A DNA stretch of 57,044 nucleotides from positions 1 through 57,044 of the forward strand of contig NZ_CAKRXI010000020.1 in assembly GCF_934424005.1 (NCBI RefSeq), read 5' to 3'. The notes under the pieces are model-generated. The model was not told the DNA's origin. It did no database searches and saw only the letters and a list, made by a program, of their open reading frames with translations. Positions 34,758 through 43,475 of the stretch are shown here, in pieces; within the stretch, counting starts at the first letter, position 1, and each line of letters opens with the position of its first letter. This DNA is from an uncultured Blautia sp. (GTDB lineage Bacteria > Bacillota > Clostridia > Lachnospirales > Lachnospiraceae). Made by a program: the position numbers and the translations under genes.

Positions 34758-34767
34758 TTTTAAATCC

Positions 34768-34840
34768 GAAGTGCAGCCTGGTGCACTTCATATATGCAAT
34801 ATGAAGTCCCACCCTTCAACTGAGGGGTGGGATTTGTTGG
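34768..34840 (+). terminator. double hairpin terminator after hpf
   Basis: GAAGTGCA-GCCTGG-TGCACTTC is followed by TCCCACCC / GGGGTGGGA with a short T-rich tail. Confidence 0.6.
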
Positions 34841-34889
34841 TATTAAATGTATTAGAAGCAACCGGCATCAGACAAAAGGAAAAGAAGAC

Positions 34890-36101
34890 ATGAATAACAA
34901 AAAGAATCTCAAAATGAAACCCGTAGGCAGTGAATACATGGAGCAGTACAATGCACTTCTTCGTTATGTATTTCAGGTAACCGAGCAGGAGCTGAGCTCC
35001 ATTGGATGGCAGGAGAGAGAAATTATCCGTGCCAAATTTCCTACCATGGAAAAGGCGGATGTTATAGGATGGTTTGATAATGATACCCTGGTTTCTCAGG
35101 TGGCAGTTTATCCGATGCATGCACGGATCTTTGGTCAGACTTATGCGATGGGTGGTCTTACCGGTGTGGGAACCTACCCGGAATATTCCAACATGGGGCT
35201 GATGCACAAGCTTCTGGAACAGGCACTCAAGAATATGAAAGAGCGTGGACAGGATATCTGTTATCTTTACCCTTATTCCATACCGTATTACAGACGCAAA
35301 GGCTGGGAAATCATTTCTGATAAGATTTCCTATGAAATCAAGGATTATCAGCTTCCGAAGAATCATCAGGTTCCGGGGGATGTCCGCCGTGTGGATACGG
35401 AGGGAGAAGAACTGAAAGAAACCTACAAGCGTTATGCCATGAGAACACATGGTGCGATCCTTCGTGATGATCTGGCATGGAATGAGTACTGGTTGTGGGA
35501 TTCTGATGATATCATGGCAGCAGTATATTATAATGAAAAAAATGAGCCGGATGGTTATGTGATCTACTGGATCGCCAAAGAAGTATTTCATATTAAAGAT
35601 ATGATCTTTAATAATGAGGAGGCACGGACAGGTCTCTGGAACTTTGTGGCAGCCCATTTTTCCATGATCAATCAGGTAGAAGGCGATACATATACAGATG
35701 AACCGCTGGCATTCCTTCTGGAAGACGCGAGTATCAAAGAAGTGATTTCTCCATATTATATGGGTAGAATCGTTGATTTTGTTTCTTTCATTGAGAAATA
35801 TCCGTTTAAACCAAGTGTACTTGACCGGGAATGGAAATTCCGTCTGATCGATCCGATCATGGAATGTAATCAAGGAAATTTCCATCTGACAATTTCGAGG
35901 GATGGTCATGGACAGGTTATGCGCATCATGGAGCCATGCGAAGATACGATCAATATTCAGACGATGACCACTATGCTGATGGGATACAAACGTCCGGAAT
36001 ATCTTGCAAAGATTGGACGTATTCAGGCAGCAGCGTGGACGATTGACATGCTTGAGGACGCGATCGAGCAGCAGACTCCGTATATATCAGATTATTTTTA
36101 A
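34890..36101 (+). CDS. GNAT acetyltransferase, Eis-like
   Basis: A 403-residue protein. The N-terminal half holds a GNAT acetyl-CoA fold: MGGLTGVGTYPEYSNMGLMH is the pyrophosphate-binding region, followed by YLYPYSIPYYRRKGW. The C-terminal half is the second GNAT-like and SCP2-like region of Eis (enhanced intracellular survival) proteins. Family members acetylate amines such as lysines or aminoglycosides; the substrate here is unknown. ATG 34890 behind AAAGGAAAAGAAG is chosen over upstream in-frame codons. Confidence 0.82.
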   Translation: MNNKKNLKMKPVGSEYMEQYNALLRYVFQVTEQELSSIGWQEREIIRAKFPTMEKADVIGWFDNDTLVSQVAVYPMHARIFGQTYAMGGLTGVGTYPEYSNMGLMHKLLEQALKNMKERGQDICYLYPYSIPYYRRKGWEIISDKISYEIKDYQLPKNHQVPGDVRRVDTEGEELKETYKRYAMRTHGAILRDDLAWNEYWLWDSDDIMAAVYYNEKNEPDGYVIYWIAKEVFHIKDMIFNNEEARTGLWNFVAAHFSMINQVEGDTYTDEPLAFLLEDASIKEVISPYYMGRIVDFVSFIEKYPFKPSVLDREWKFRLIDPIMECNQGNFHLTISRDGHGQVMRIMEPCEDTINIQTMTTMLMGYKRPEYLAKIGRIQAAAWTIDMLEDAIEQQTPYISDYF

Positions 36102-36117
36102 AATGTATGAGGAACTC

Positions 36118-36146
36118 TTGACAATAGTATACGCACGTGTTATATT
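36118..36146 (+). promoter_or_regulatory. promoter of the DnaJ-like gene
   Basis: TTGACA (36118-36123), 17 bases, TATATT (36141-36146): a strong consensus match. Confidence 0.75.
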
Positions 36147-36161
36147 ACATATAGAACAAAG

Positions 36162-36208
36162 AGGAGATGGACAGGGGATGCGGTGAAAATAACTGCATCT
36201 CCTTTTTA
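36162..36208 (+). terminator. terminator-like hairpin in the leader of the DnaJ-like gene
   Basis: AGGAGATG (36162-36169) pairs with CATCTCCT (36196-36203), followed by TTTTT. It lies between the promoter and the gene, so it can act as a conditional attenuator. The loop contains GGGGATGCGG, which could form an alternative fold. Confidence 0.6.
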
Positions 36209-36232
36209 GCAATGTGAACCGGAGGTGGCATT

Positions 36233-37303
36233 ATGGCTAAGAGAGATTATTATGAAGTCCTTGGAGTCGGAAGAGATGCCGATGCCAAGGCGATCAAACG
36301 TGCATACAGAAAACTTGCAAAAAAATATCATCCGGATATGAATCCCGGTGATAAGCAGGCAGAACAGAAATTTAAAGAAGTTACAGAAGCTTACAATGTA
36401 TTAAGTGATACAGAAAAGAAGAAATTATACGATCAGTATGGTTTTGCTGCATTTGAAGAGGGCGGCGGAAATCCATATGGAGCCGGTGGACAGAATGGGG
36501 CCGGAGGCGGTTTTCATGGTGGCTTTGGCGGATTTGACTTTGGTCAGGGCGGCAATGGCTATCATGAGTATCATTTTGAAAATGGTAATATGGGTGATAT
36601 GGGAGATATTTTTGGGGATATCTTTGGAAATATGTTCCATGGTCAGAAAAACAGCGGATACAATCGTCAGAGCAGTGGATTTGGTGGACAGGGCTTTCAC
36701 AGTGGTTTCGGCGGAAGCGGATTTGGAGGACATACACAGGAAAAAGGCAGTGACCTCAGGTCTGAAGTAAGTATCAGCTTTGAAGATGCAGCATTTGGAT
36801 GTGATAAAATGATCCGTCTTTCGGATCCGTCAGGAAGTGGTTCCCAGACACTGCAGGTACATGTTCCGGCAGGTATCGAAAATGGCAGGAGCATCCGTCT
36901 GAAGGGAAAAGGAAATCCTGGATTTAACGGAGGAGAAGCCGGAGATCTTTTGTTGAAAGTAAATATTCAGCCAAAGCCAGGATACGAACGAAATGGTATG
37001 GATGTCTATACAACAACAGAAATTCCATTCACAACAGCTGTTTTTGGCGGAGAGGCAAAAGTCTCTACATTGTACGGTGATGTGATCTGCCGTATTCCGG
37101 AAGGTGCTCAGACAGGAAGGAAGATCCGTCTGAGGGGCAAAGGTATTGTTTCGATGAAAAATCCATCTGTTCATGGTGATCAGTATGTGACGATCCGAAT
37201 TCAGGTACCACAGAACCTCAGTCCGGAAGCAAAAGAAAAGTTAAGAGAATTTCAGCAGATCTGCAGAAATGATGAGCGGAAAAGAAGAGGAAGCGTAGCA
37301 TAA
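36233..37303 (+). CDS. DnaJ-like co-chaperone without zinc finger (type II/CbpA-like)
   Basis: A 356-residue J-protein. The J domain (residues 1-70) has [20 protein letters not shown] and the HPD tripeptide in [10 protein letters not shown] long Gly/Phe-rich region follows to about residue 165, then two C-terminal substrate-binding beta domains. The CxxCxGxG zinc repeats of DnaJ are absent, which marks it as a class-II co-chaperone that stimulates DnaK. The start follows GGAGGTGGC. A hairpin terminator overlaps the stop. Confidence 0.92.
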   Translation: MAKRDYYEVLGVGRDADAKAIKRAYRKLAKKYHPDMNPGDKQAEQKFKEVTEAYNVLSDTEKKKLYDQYGFAAFEEGGGNPYGAGGQNGAGGGFHGGFGGFDFGQGGNGYHEYHFENGNMGDMGDIFGDIFGNMFHGQKNSGYNRQSSGFGGQGFHSGFGGSGFGGHTQEKGSDLRSEVSISFEDAAFGCDKMIRLSDPSGSGSQTLQVHVPAGIENGRSIRLKGKGNPGFNGGEAGDLLLKVNIQPKPGYERNGMDVYTTTEIPFTTAVFGGEAKVSTLYGDVICRIPEGAQTGRKIRLRGKGIVSMKNPSVHGDQYVTIRIQVPQNLSPEAKEKLREFQQICRNDERKRRGSVA

Positions 37304-37318
37304 AGGCGCTTCCTTTTT
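37289..37318 (+). terminator. terminator overlapping the end of the DnaJ-like gene
   Basis: A GGAAGCG / CGCTTCC stem followed by TTTTT; the left arm lies in the last codons. Confidence 0.7.
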
Positions 37319-37504
37319 AAAATTCTTTATAAAACAACTATGAAATTTTTGTAAAACTGTCCATTTTCGGCATTTTGTGCATTGATTATTTGATAGGATA
37401 GAGATATCATAGGCTACAGAAAAAACAGAAATCCAATGACAGCAGAGTTTTGCTATGAACAGTAACAGACAGGCTGCAGCCGGAAAGGATGGAAAGGTGA
37501 TATT

Positions 37505-38749
37505 TTGAATTATCTGAAGCAATCAAAGCATTTGTGGATCATACCTGCTTATGGAATCTTTTATATGATCTCGTTTATGCTGATGGAGCAGAGCGATGTA
37601 AAAATACATATGATTCATTCATTAGCTGATGATAAGATTCCGTTTTGCCCGTATTTTATTATTCCATATGTACTCTGGTACTTTTTCCTGATCGGAACAG
37701 TGATTTATTTTGCAGTATCCTGCCCAAGCAAAAAAGAATATTATCAATATCTCGGAACTCTGGGTGCAGGTATGACACTGTTTCTGCTGATTTCCTATGT
37801 ATATCCGAACGGACAAAATCTGAGACCGGATCTTGGCAGTACCGGAGGCGGTGTGTTTATCAGTGCGATACGTTTTTTGTATAAAATTGATACGCCTACC
37901 AATATTTTCCCAAGCATGCATGTATTTAATGCAACAGCAAGTTGTATCGCATTATATCAAAATGAACGGTGCAGGAAAAATAAATTGTTCACGGTAAGTC
38001 AGATCATACTTACGATATCGATCGTTTTATCAACGATGTTCCTGAAACAGCACAGTGTGGCAGATGTTATGACTGCACTGATCCTGAATATTCTTTGTTA
38101 TCAGCTGTTTTACAGAGTGCTTCCTGCAAGAAAGGAACGCCTGGCAGAAGTACTTACCCGCAGAGAAATCTGTACGATTCCGAATCTGCTCAGCACACTT
38201 CGACTGTGTCTGGCAGTCGTATTCCTGGGAATCTTTGAGAGATATGGTGCAGGAGAGTACCGTACGGTACTTGTATTGCTCATTTTTGCCGCTGCGGCAA
38301 CAGATGTTCTGGATGGCAGAATTGCCAGATCTTTTAACAGTATCAGCCGGGTCGGACGTATTTTGGATCCGGTGGCAGATAAGGCTATGCAGGGTGTGAT
38401 GATCGCGTATCTGATTCCAAGATATCCACTGGCGAAGCTTGTGCTGATCCTGTTTGTGATAAAAGAGTGTTATATGACAGTTGCAGGGTGGAAAGTACTG
38501 ATGGAGACAAAAGAAACGATTGAGGCACAATGGCATGGTAAGCTGAATACAGCAGTAACTTATGTGGTTGTACTGATCCTGCTGGCAGGACCGAGACTTC
38601 CGTATTCTACATCCAATGTACTGATCGGAGCCTGTGCAGTCTGCATGGCAATGTCTCTGGGTATGTATGCAGCGCAGTTTCGCGAAATACTGGAACGTCA
38701 GAATGGAAGATATCGTCGGAAAATGCAGGGCGGTTTCAGTGGTAATTAA
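37505..38749 (+). CDS. PAP2 phosphatase - CDP-alcohol phosphatidyltransferase fusion
   Basis: A 414-residue membrane protein with two enzymes in one chain. Residues ~1-210 are a PAP2-type lipid phosphatase: the signature pieces PSMHVFNATA and KQHSVADVMTA supply the active-site His residues and Asp. Residues ~220-400 are a CDP-alcohol phosphatidyltransferase with the exact DG-x2-AR-x8-G-x3-D-x3-D pattern (DGRIARSF, then G-RIL-D-PVA-D). Together they could make a phosphatidyl-alcohol phosphate and dephosphorylate it, for example CDP-diacylglycerol to phosphatidylglycerol; this is inferred. The start is TTG 37505 behind AAAGGTG. It is followed by its own terminator. Confidence 0.88.
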   Translation: MNYLKQSKHLWIIPAYGIFYMISFMLMEQSDVKIHMIHSLADDKIPFCPYFIIPYVLWYFFLIGTVIYFAVSCPSKKEYYQYLGTLGAGMTLFLLISYVYPNGQNLRPDLGSTGGGVFISAIRFLYKIDTPTNIFPSMHVFNATASCIALYQNERCRKNKLFTVSQIILTISIVLSTMFLKQHSVADVMTALILNILCYQLFYRVLPARKERLAEVLTRREICTIPNLLSTLRLCLAVVFLGIFERYGAGEYRTVLVLLIFAAAATDVLDGRIARSFNSISRVGRILDPVADKAMQGVMIAYLIPRYPLAKLVLILFVIKECYMTVAGWKVLMETKETIEAQWHGKLNTAVTYVVVLILLAGPRLPYSTSNVLIGACAVCMAMSLGMYAAQFREILERQNGRYRRKMQGGFSGN

Positions 38750-38764
38750 AAGAAAGATAAATTT

Positions 38765-38807
38765 AAGGAAGGGGTTTCCGCAGAGGGAGACCACCTTCCT
38801 TTTTTGT
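38765..38807 (+). terminator. terminator of the PAP2 fusion gene
   Basis: AAGGAAGG / CCTTCCTT stem with six T residues; the convergent MoxR gene ends next to it. Confidence 0.7.
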
Positions 38808-38808
38808 G

Positions 38809-40323
38809 TCAGACTGTCTTTATAACAGAATCAATTTCCTGGAGAAGATTCTGCCGTTCTTCCTGAAATTTCAGCTTTTTATTGAAACGAAAATATTCTT
38901 CACAGCCAAAATGGCTGATGAAAGATACTGCATTTGTGTTATGGCTGAGATCTGAGATCAGAAACAAAATTTCAGGTCCATCACCAAAAGCCGATTCAGC
39001 AAAAGAAAAGCCGAGATGCAGCGCCAGAGAAGTCTGGTTTACAGTATCTTGTCGGATCCTGACATTTTCTTCCAGAGCGTGACGCAGGATCGCGATCACT
39101 TCTTCCGGAGCAGAAATACGTTCCTGCTGAGTGCGGGAGAGACTTTGCTCGAGAATTCGGGCGATACGTTCCGTGCGGTCTGTTTCCGTGCGGTCAAGCA
39201 GATGATTTTCCAGGCGGATCTTTTGAGAAGTTCGATATTGTTCTGTAAAAGCAGCAAGCGTATTTCCTTCAAGAAGGGAGTCCCTGGCCTGACGGAGTAC
39301 GCCCTGAAGGGCGACCGCGAACTGGTCTTCTTCCCGGAATTTCAGAAATAAGGTGTTCCATCCATCCAGAAGAAGCCCGGAAACAGTCAGACGTTCATCT
39401 GTTGGGGCATGGGCTGCCAGCGTGCAGAGTGATTCTGTAACGGATTCATCAAGGGAGCCGGAGAGGATTTCCGGAATCCGGTAATCCTGACGGTATTTGG
39501 CGTAAAGCTGGTAATAAGCACCAAAATCTCTTGCAATCTCTTCATCCTGCAGATACTGACGGATCAGGTTCTCATCCGGAGCAAAATGCATATCTTCATA
39601 TCCGTATAAAATTGCAGAAAGATCTTCCCAGCCACGTGCAGTGACGAAACAAATGCGGTCCGCCGTATTCTCAATATGGTAAAAATGTTCTCTTTTTAAA
39701 CTCAGGTAAGAAAGAACAGAAGGATGAAGCCCTTTTGCAGATGCATATTCTTTCCATACATTGAGATCCGGTTCAATATCGATTCGTTTTACGCGGTCCA
39801 GAGTGACAATGTCAAATTCTCTGGCAGATTTATTGTATTCAACAGGATTTCCGGCGGCAGCAATGATCCAGCCGGATGGAACCGGATGTGTACCAAATGT
39901 TTTATTTTGCAGAAACTGCAGCATAGTGGGAACCAGCGTTTCGGATACACAGTTGATCTCATCGATAAAAAGGATTCCTTCTTTACAGCCGGTTTCTTCC
40001 ATCTTTTCATAAACAGAAGCAATGATCTCGCTCATAGTGTATTCTGTTACGGAATATTCTCTTCCCTGAAAATCCTTTTTGACAATGACAGGAAGACCGA
40101 CAGCACTCTGGCGTGTATGATGTGTAATTGTATAAGCGACCAGGCCGATTCCACATTCTCTGGCGGCCTGTTCCATGATCGCTGTTTTGCCGATGCCGGG
40201 AGGACCAATCAGTAGAATCGGTCGTTGTCTGACAGATGGCATGAGATAATTGCCATTAGAATCTTTACGCGTATAGACTTGTATGGTTTGGAGAAGTTCC
40301 TGTTTTGCTTCTTTGATATTCAT
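38809..40323 (-). CDS. MoxR-like AAA+ ATPase
   Basis: A 504-residue AAA+ protein. Walker A is GPPGIGKT near residue 40, Walker B is ILFIDEIN near 120, and a sensor region reads IIAAAGNPVEYN. The N-terminal ATPase is followed by about 250 residues of helical sequence. MoxR ATPases work with VWA-domain proteins to remodel or insert cofactors into client enzymes. The VWA gene and a small partner lie directly upstream on the same strand. The client protein is not evident. Confidence 0.88.
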   Translation of the reverse strand: MNIKEAKQELLQTIQVYTRKDSNGNYLMPSVRQRPILLIGPPGIGKTAIMEQAARECGIGLVAYTITHHTRQSAVGLPVIVKKDFQGREYSVTEYTMSEIIASVYEKMEETGCKEGILFIDEINCVSETLVPTMLQFLQNKTFGTHPVPSGWIIAAAGNPVEYNKSAREFDIVTLDRVKRIDIEPDLNVWKEYASAKGLHPSVLSYLSLKREHFYHIENTADRICFVTARGWEDLSAILYGYEDMHFAPDENLIRQYLQDEEIARDFGAYYQLYAKYRQDYRIPEILSGSLDESVTESLCTLAAHAPTDERLTVSGLLLDGWNTLFLKFREEDQFAVALQGVLRQARDSLLEGNTLAAFTEQYRTSQKIRLENHLLDRTETDRTERIARILEQSLSRTQQERISAPEEVIAILRHALEENVRIRQDTVNQTSLALHLGFSFAESAFGDGPEILFLISDLSHNTNAVSFISHFGCEEYFRFNKKLKFQEERQNLLQEIDSVIKTV

Positions 40324-40362
40324 AAAACGTGGTATCCTTTCTGCATCTGAGATGATGCAAGA

Positions 40363-41547
40363 TTATGTTTCATCCATATATAACTTATGTGCCCAGACCG
40401 GAACTTTCTGATGCAGGGCCTTTTCACGGTAAAAAATAAAAGCAGTCTGATAATCTGTCGGTCTTTCGGGATAAATACCATCTCCGTCTGTGAAGTACAA
40501 AAGCCCTTTCAGATTACGGAGAGCTCCGGTGTTACGGAGATTTTGCACATATGCAAAAACAGGGCGGAAATCTGTGCCGCCACGACCGTGGATTGTGATA
40601 TGCGTCAGATATTTTTTCCAGTCATCTTCGCAGGTAACATGTATAACATCCTGAATAAAGCTGTCACACTGAATGATGTAAAGGTTCATTTTGCGGAAAA
40701 AATTTTCATGATCACTGAGAATCCCATAAGTCTCTTCCATAAAACGCCGGACTGTAGCGGCAGAGCAGGAACCGGAAGTATCGATCGCAATGACGAGTTC
40801 TTCCATGCGGTTTACTTCCTGGTATTCCAGATGTTCAATGAGTGGCATATTGTCATAATGTTCCAGACCATAGAGATAAGGAATATAGTCAAAACTTTCT
40901 GTATCTGTATGAAGTTCCTCACGGTGAATGGCAAAACGTCTGAGAAAACGGCGAAAATCATAGCGGTGTTTTTCCTGCAGACGGATTTCTTCCTGCAGAC
41001 TCCCCGGGGAAGTGCCTCTGCCGTCAGAACCGTAGAGACCGAAACCTCCGGTACCATAACTGTTGTTCCAGAGATTTCTCATCTGTTCGAGAAGCTTATT
41101 GCGGTCAGCCTGTTTCCAGAACTGATGATCATCCATTGCACAGGTTTCCGGTAACTCAGGATTCTGCGAATAAAGTATAGCCGGACGATATTCTTTTTTC
41201 TCATGACGGATCAGTCGATATACAGCAAGGTCGCAGGCCCGGTCCCATCGCTGAGCGTCAGAAGGTATCTCCAGGATCAGATGAAGAAAAAGACAGTGAT
41301 ACAGCATGTGCAAAAAAAGCTTTTCCAGAGTATCGGGATCATCCTGAAACGTTTTTATGAGAAAATCCGGACAGAAATAGATGACCCTGCCATCTGTGCC
41401 GGCAGAGGATGTTTCTGAGGATTCCTGAAAGGAAAAATTCCAGAGAAGACGACGAAAAAAGGGATATCTGACAGAAAGCTGTTCACGTACAAAATTCCAT
41501 ATTTTTTCATAAAGACCGGAGGTATCCGGAGAAATAGGATGTTTCAT
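40363..41547 (-). CDS. VWA-like (DUF2201) metallopeptidase-type protein
   Basis: A 394-residue protein. The C-terminal half is a von Willebrand A domain with the metal-ion site AIDTSGS and a downstream TDG (YFTDGDG). The N-terminal region has the helical DUF2201-like part, but LYHCLFLHLI lacks the zinc HExxH found in some relatives. It pairs with the MoxR ATPase downstream. AAGGAG precedes the ATG. Confidence 0.82.
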   Translation of the reverse strand: MKHPISPDTSGLYEKIWNFVREQLSVRYPFFRRLLWNFSFQESSETSSAGTDGRVIYFCPDFLIKTFQDDPDTLEKLFLHMLYHCLFLHLILEIPSDAQRWDRACDLAVYRLIRHEKKEYRPAILYSQNPELPETCAMDDHQFWKQADRNKLLEQMRNLWNNSYGTGGFGLYGSDGRGTSPGSLQEEIRLQEKHRYDFRRFLRRFAIHREELHTDTESFDYIPYLYGLEHYDNMPLIEHLEYQEVNRMEELVIAIDTSGSCSAATVRRFMEETYGILSDHENFFRKMNLYIIQCDSFIQDVIHVTCEDDWKKYLTHITIHGRGGTDFRPVFAYVQNLRNTGALRNLKGLLYFTDGDGIYPERPTDYQTAFIFYREKALHQKVPVWAHKLYMDET

Positions 41548-41567
41548 AATCTTACTCCTTATCTGTA

Positions 41568-41903
41568 TCAGAAGGTAAAGTCATGGTCATGAAAGCCAAA
41601 GTGGTCTTTTTGGAATTCCAGAAAGAAGGAAAGAATTTCTTCCCGGTGGAGCCGGACGGCTTCCTCAATAAATGTGTCGAGTGCGGCTTCTGTGATCGAT
41701 ACAAACTGACAGAGTTTCTGAATACGAAAAAAATCACCCTGACGGATCAGCTCACTTATGGCAGGACGGAAACGAAGGGAAAGATAATGCTGATATTTTT
41801 CTTTCCATACAGGATCCTGAACTTCCGTAAAACGTTTTAATGCAATAGCAAGACGCCTAGCTTCCTGACTGGCAGATTCAAATTCTTCTTCGTAGCTGTC
41901 CAT
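41568..41903 (-). CDS. small conserved partner of the MoxR/VWA pair, unknown function
   Basis: A 111-residue, mostly helical, acidic protein without recognised motifs. It is the first gene of the three-gene reverse-strand unit, 20 bases ahead of the VWA gene. ATG 41903 behind AAAGGAG is preferred over an upstream in-frame start. The His- and Phe-rich end (DHFGFHDHDFTF) is unusual. Confidence 0.65.
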   Translation of the reverse strand: MDSYEEEFESASQEARRLAIALKRFTEVQDPVWKEKYQHYLSLRFRPAISELIRQGDFFRIQKLCQFVSITEAALDTFIEEAVRLHREEILSFFLEFQKDHFGFHDHDFTF

Positions 41904-42040
41904 GAAGAATACTCCTTTCAAAAATGGTGAATAATTATTTAACCGAATCAAGTAAGTTCCCTGCTTCAATTGCGAATATCCGCTTGACCAGATGAAAGTT
42001 ACTAAAAAGGATTAAATTCAGTGTATCATTTCGGCGGGAG

Positions 42041-42069
42041 TTGTCAATGGAAAAGAAATAAGGTATAAT
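42041..42069 (+). promoter_or_regulatory. promoter of upp
   Basis: TTGTCA (42041-42046), 17 bases, TATAAT (42064-42069). Confidence 0.65.
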
Positions 42070-42125
42070 CACCATAGTTGTAGGACAGTGATATAATTCT
42101 AAAGAGAATGATAATGGAGGAAAAC

Positions 42126-42755
42126 ATGGAGAACGTATTTATCATGGATCATCCGCTGATCCAGCACAAAATTTCTATGCTTCGTAACAAAAATACAGGA
42201 ACAAATGAGTTCCGTAAGCTGATCGAAGAAATTGCAGTCCTTATGGGATATGAGGCACTGAGAGATCTTCCACTGGAGGATGTGGAAATTGAAACTCCGA
42301 TCGAGAAATGCAAATCTCCAATGATCGCCGGAAAGAAGCTGGCAGTTGTGCCGGTACTTCGTGCCGGACTTGGTATGGTAAACGGTATCACAACGCTGGT
42401 TCCGTCTGCAAAGATCGGTCATATCGGCCTTTACAGAGATCCGGAGACACATGAACCGCATGAATATTACTGCAAACTTCCGGATCCGATCGAACAGAGA
42501 CTGATCGTGCTGACAGACCCGATGCTTGCAACCGGCGGTTCTGCGGTAGATGCAGTCAGAATGATCAAGCAGCATGGTGGAAAGAACATTAAATGTATGT
42601 TTGTCATTGCAGCACCGGAAGGTCTGGAGCGACTTCACAGAGAACATCCGGATGTGCAGATCTATGTAGGACATCTGGACCGTGAACTGAATGAAAATGC
42701 TTATATCTGCCCGGGACTCGGTGATGCAGGTGACCGTATTTTCGGAACGATCTAA
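42126..42755 (+). CDS. upp: uracil phosphoribosyltransferase
   Basis: A 209-residue pyrimidine-salvage enzyme that makes UMP from uracil and PRPP. The PRPP-binding loop is [15 protein letters not shown], and [11 protein letters not shown] and the C-terminal [13 protein letters not shown] (uracil pocket) are characteristic. ATG 42126 is preferred because GGAGG lies just before it. A 24-base gap leads to nth, which may be cotranscribed. Confidence 0.97.
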   Translation: MENVFIMDHPLIQHKISMLRNKNTGTNEFRKLIEEIAVLMGYEALRDLPLEDVEIETPIEKCKSPMIAGKKLAVVPVLRAGLGMVNGITTLVPSAKIGHIGLYRDPETHEPHEYYCKLPDPIEQRLIVLTDPMLATGGSAVDAVRMIKQHGGKNIKCMFVIAAPEGLERLHREHPDVQIYVGHLDRELNENAYICPGLGDAGDRIFGTI

Positions 42756-42779
42756 GAGACAGCGGAGAAGTAGAAAATA

Positions 42780-43412
42780 ATGACAAAAGAAGAACTGGCA
42801 CTGGAAGTGATCGCCCGGCTGAAAAAAGAATATCCGGATGCAGGCTGTACACTGGATTATGATCAGGCATGGAAACTGCTTGTGAGTGTCCGGCTTGCAG
42901 CGCAATGTACAGATGCAAGAGTTAACATAGTTGTAGAGGAGCTTTATGCGAAGTATCCGGATGTGGCATCGCTGGCAGCTGCAGAGCCGGAGGAGATTGA
43001 GGAGATCGTCCGGCCGTGTGGACTTGGCAGAAGCAAAGCCAGGGACATCAGTGCATGTATGAGAATCCTTCATGAACAGTATGATGACAAGATCCCGACA
43101 ACTTTCGAGGCACTTTTGAAACTTCCCGGCGTAGGACGCAAGAGTGCCAATCTGATCATGGGAGATGTTTTTGGCAAACCGGCAATTGTTACAGATACGC
43201 ATTGCATCCGGCTTTGTAATCGAATCGGGCTTGTGGATGGAATCAAAGAACCAAAGAAGGTGGAAATGGCCCTGTGGAAGATCATTCCACCGGAAGAAGG
43301 AAGTGATTTCTGCCATCGCCTTGTGTACCATGGACGTGAGGTGTGTACAGCAAGAACAAAACCGTATTGTGACAGATGCTGTCTGGAAGACATCTGCGCG
43401 AAAAATATATAA
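42780..43412 (+). CDS. nth: endonuclease III (DNA glycosylase/AP lyase)
   Basis: A 210-residue base-excision repair enzyme for oxidised pyrimidines. The helix-hairpin-helix is LPGVGRKSANLI with the catalytic Lys, and the catalytic Asp is in VTDTHC. The C-terminal [4Fe-4S] cysteines are C-x7-C-x2-C-x5-C (CTARTKPYCDRC, then CLEDIC). The first spacer is seven residues rather than the usual six of E. coli Nth. Length is normal. A terminator follows. Confidence 0.95.
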   Translation: MTKEELALEVIARLKKEYPDAGCTLDYDQAWKLLVSVRLAAQCTDARVNIVVEELYAKYPDVASLAAAEPEEIEEIVRPCGLGRSKARDISACMRILHEQYDDKIPTTFEALLKLPGVGRKSANLIMGDVFGKPAIVTDTHCIRLCNRIGLVDGIKEPKKVEMALWKIIPPEEGSDFCHRLVYHGREVCTARTKPYCDRCCLEDICAKNI

Positions 43413-43418
43413 TGATCT

Positions 43419-43453
43419 AATCGGCTCCTCAGGATATGAGGAGCTGATTCTTT
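43419..43453 (+). terminator. terminator after nth
   Basis: AATCGGCTCCTCA / TGAGGAGCTGATT, a 13-bp stem with one G-U pair, followed by CTTT. Confidence 0.7.
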
Positions 43454-43475
43454 AAGAAAAGGAGAATTCTGTGAT

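Noticed and set aside
34787..35909. A 373-codon reverse-strand frame opposite the Eis-like gene
   Set aside because: Shadow frame; the plus-strand gene has a clear GNAT motif and ribosome-binding site.
36462..36740. Gly-rich repeats as a tandem repeat element
   Set aside because: This is the normal Gly/Phe-rich linker of a J-domain protein.
42099..43331. A 410-codon reverse-strand frame across upp and nth
   Set aside because: Antisense to two clearly recognised genes; product has no coherent domain.
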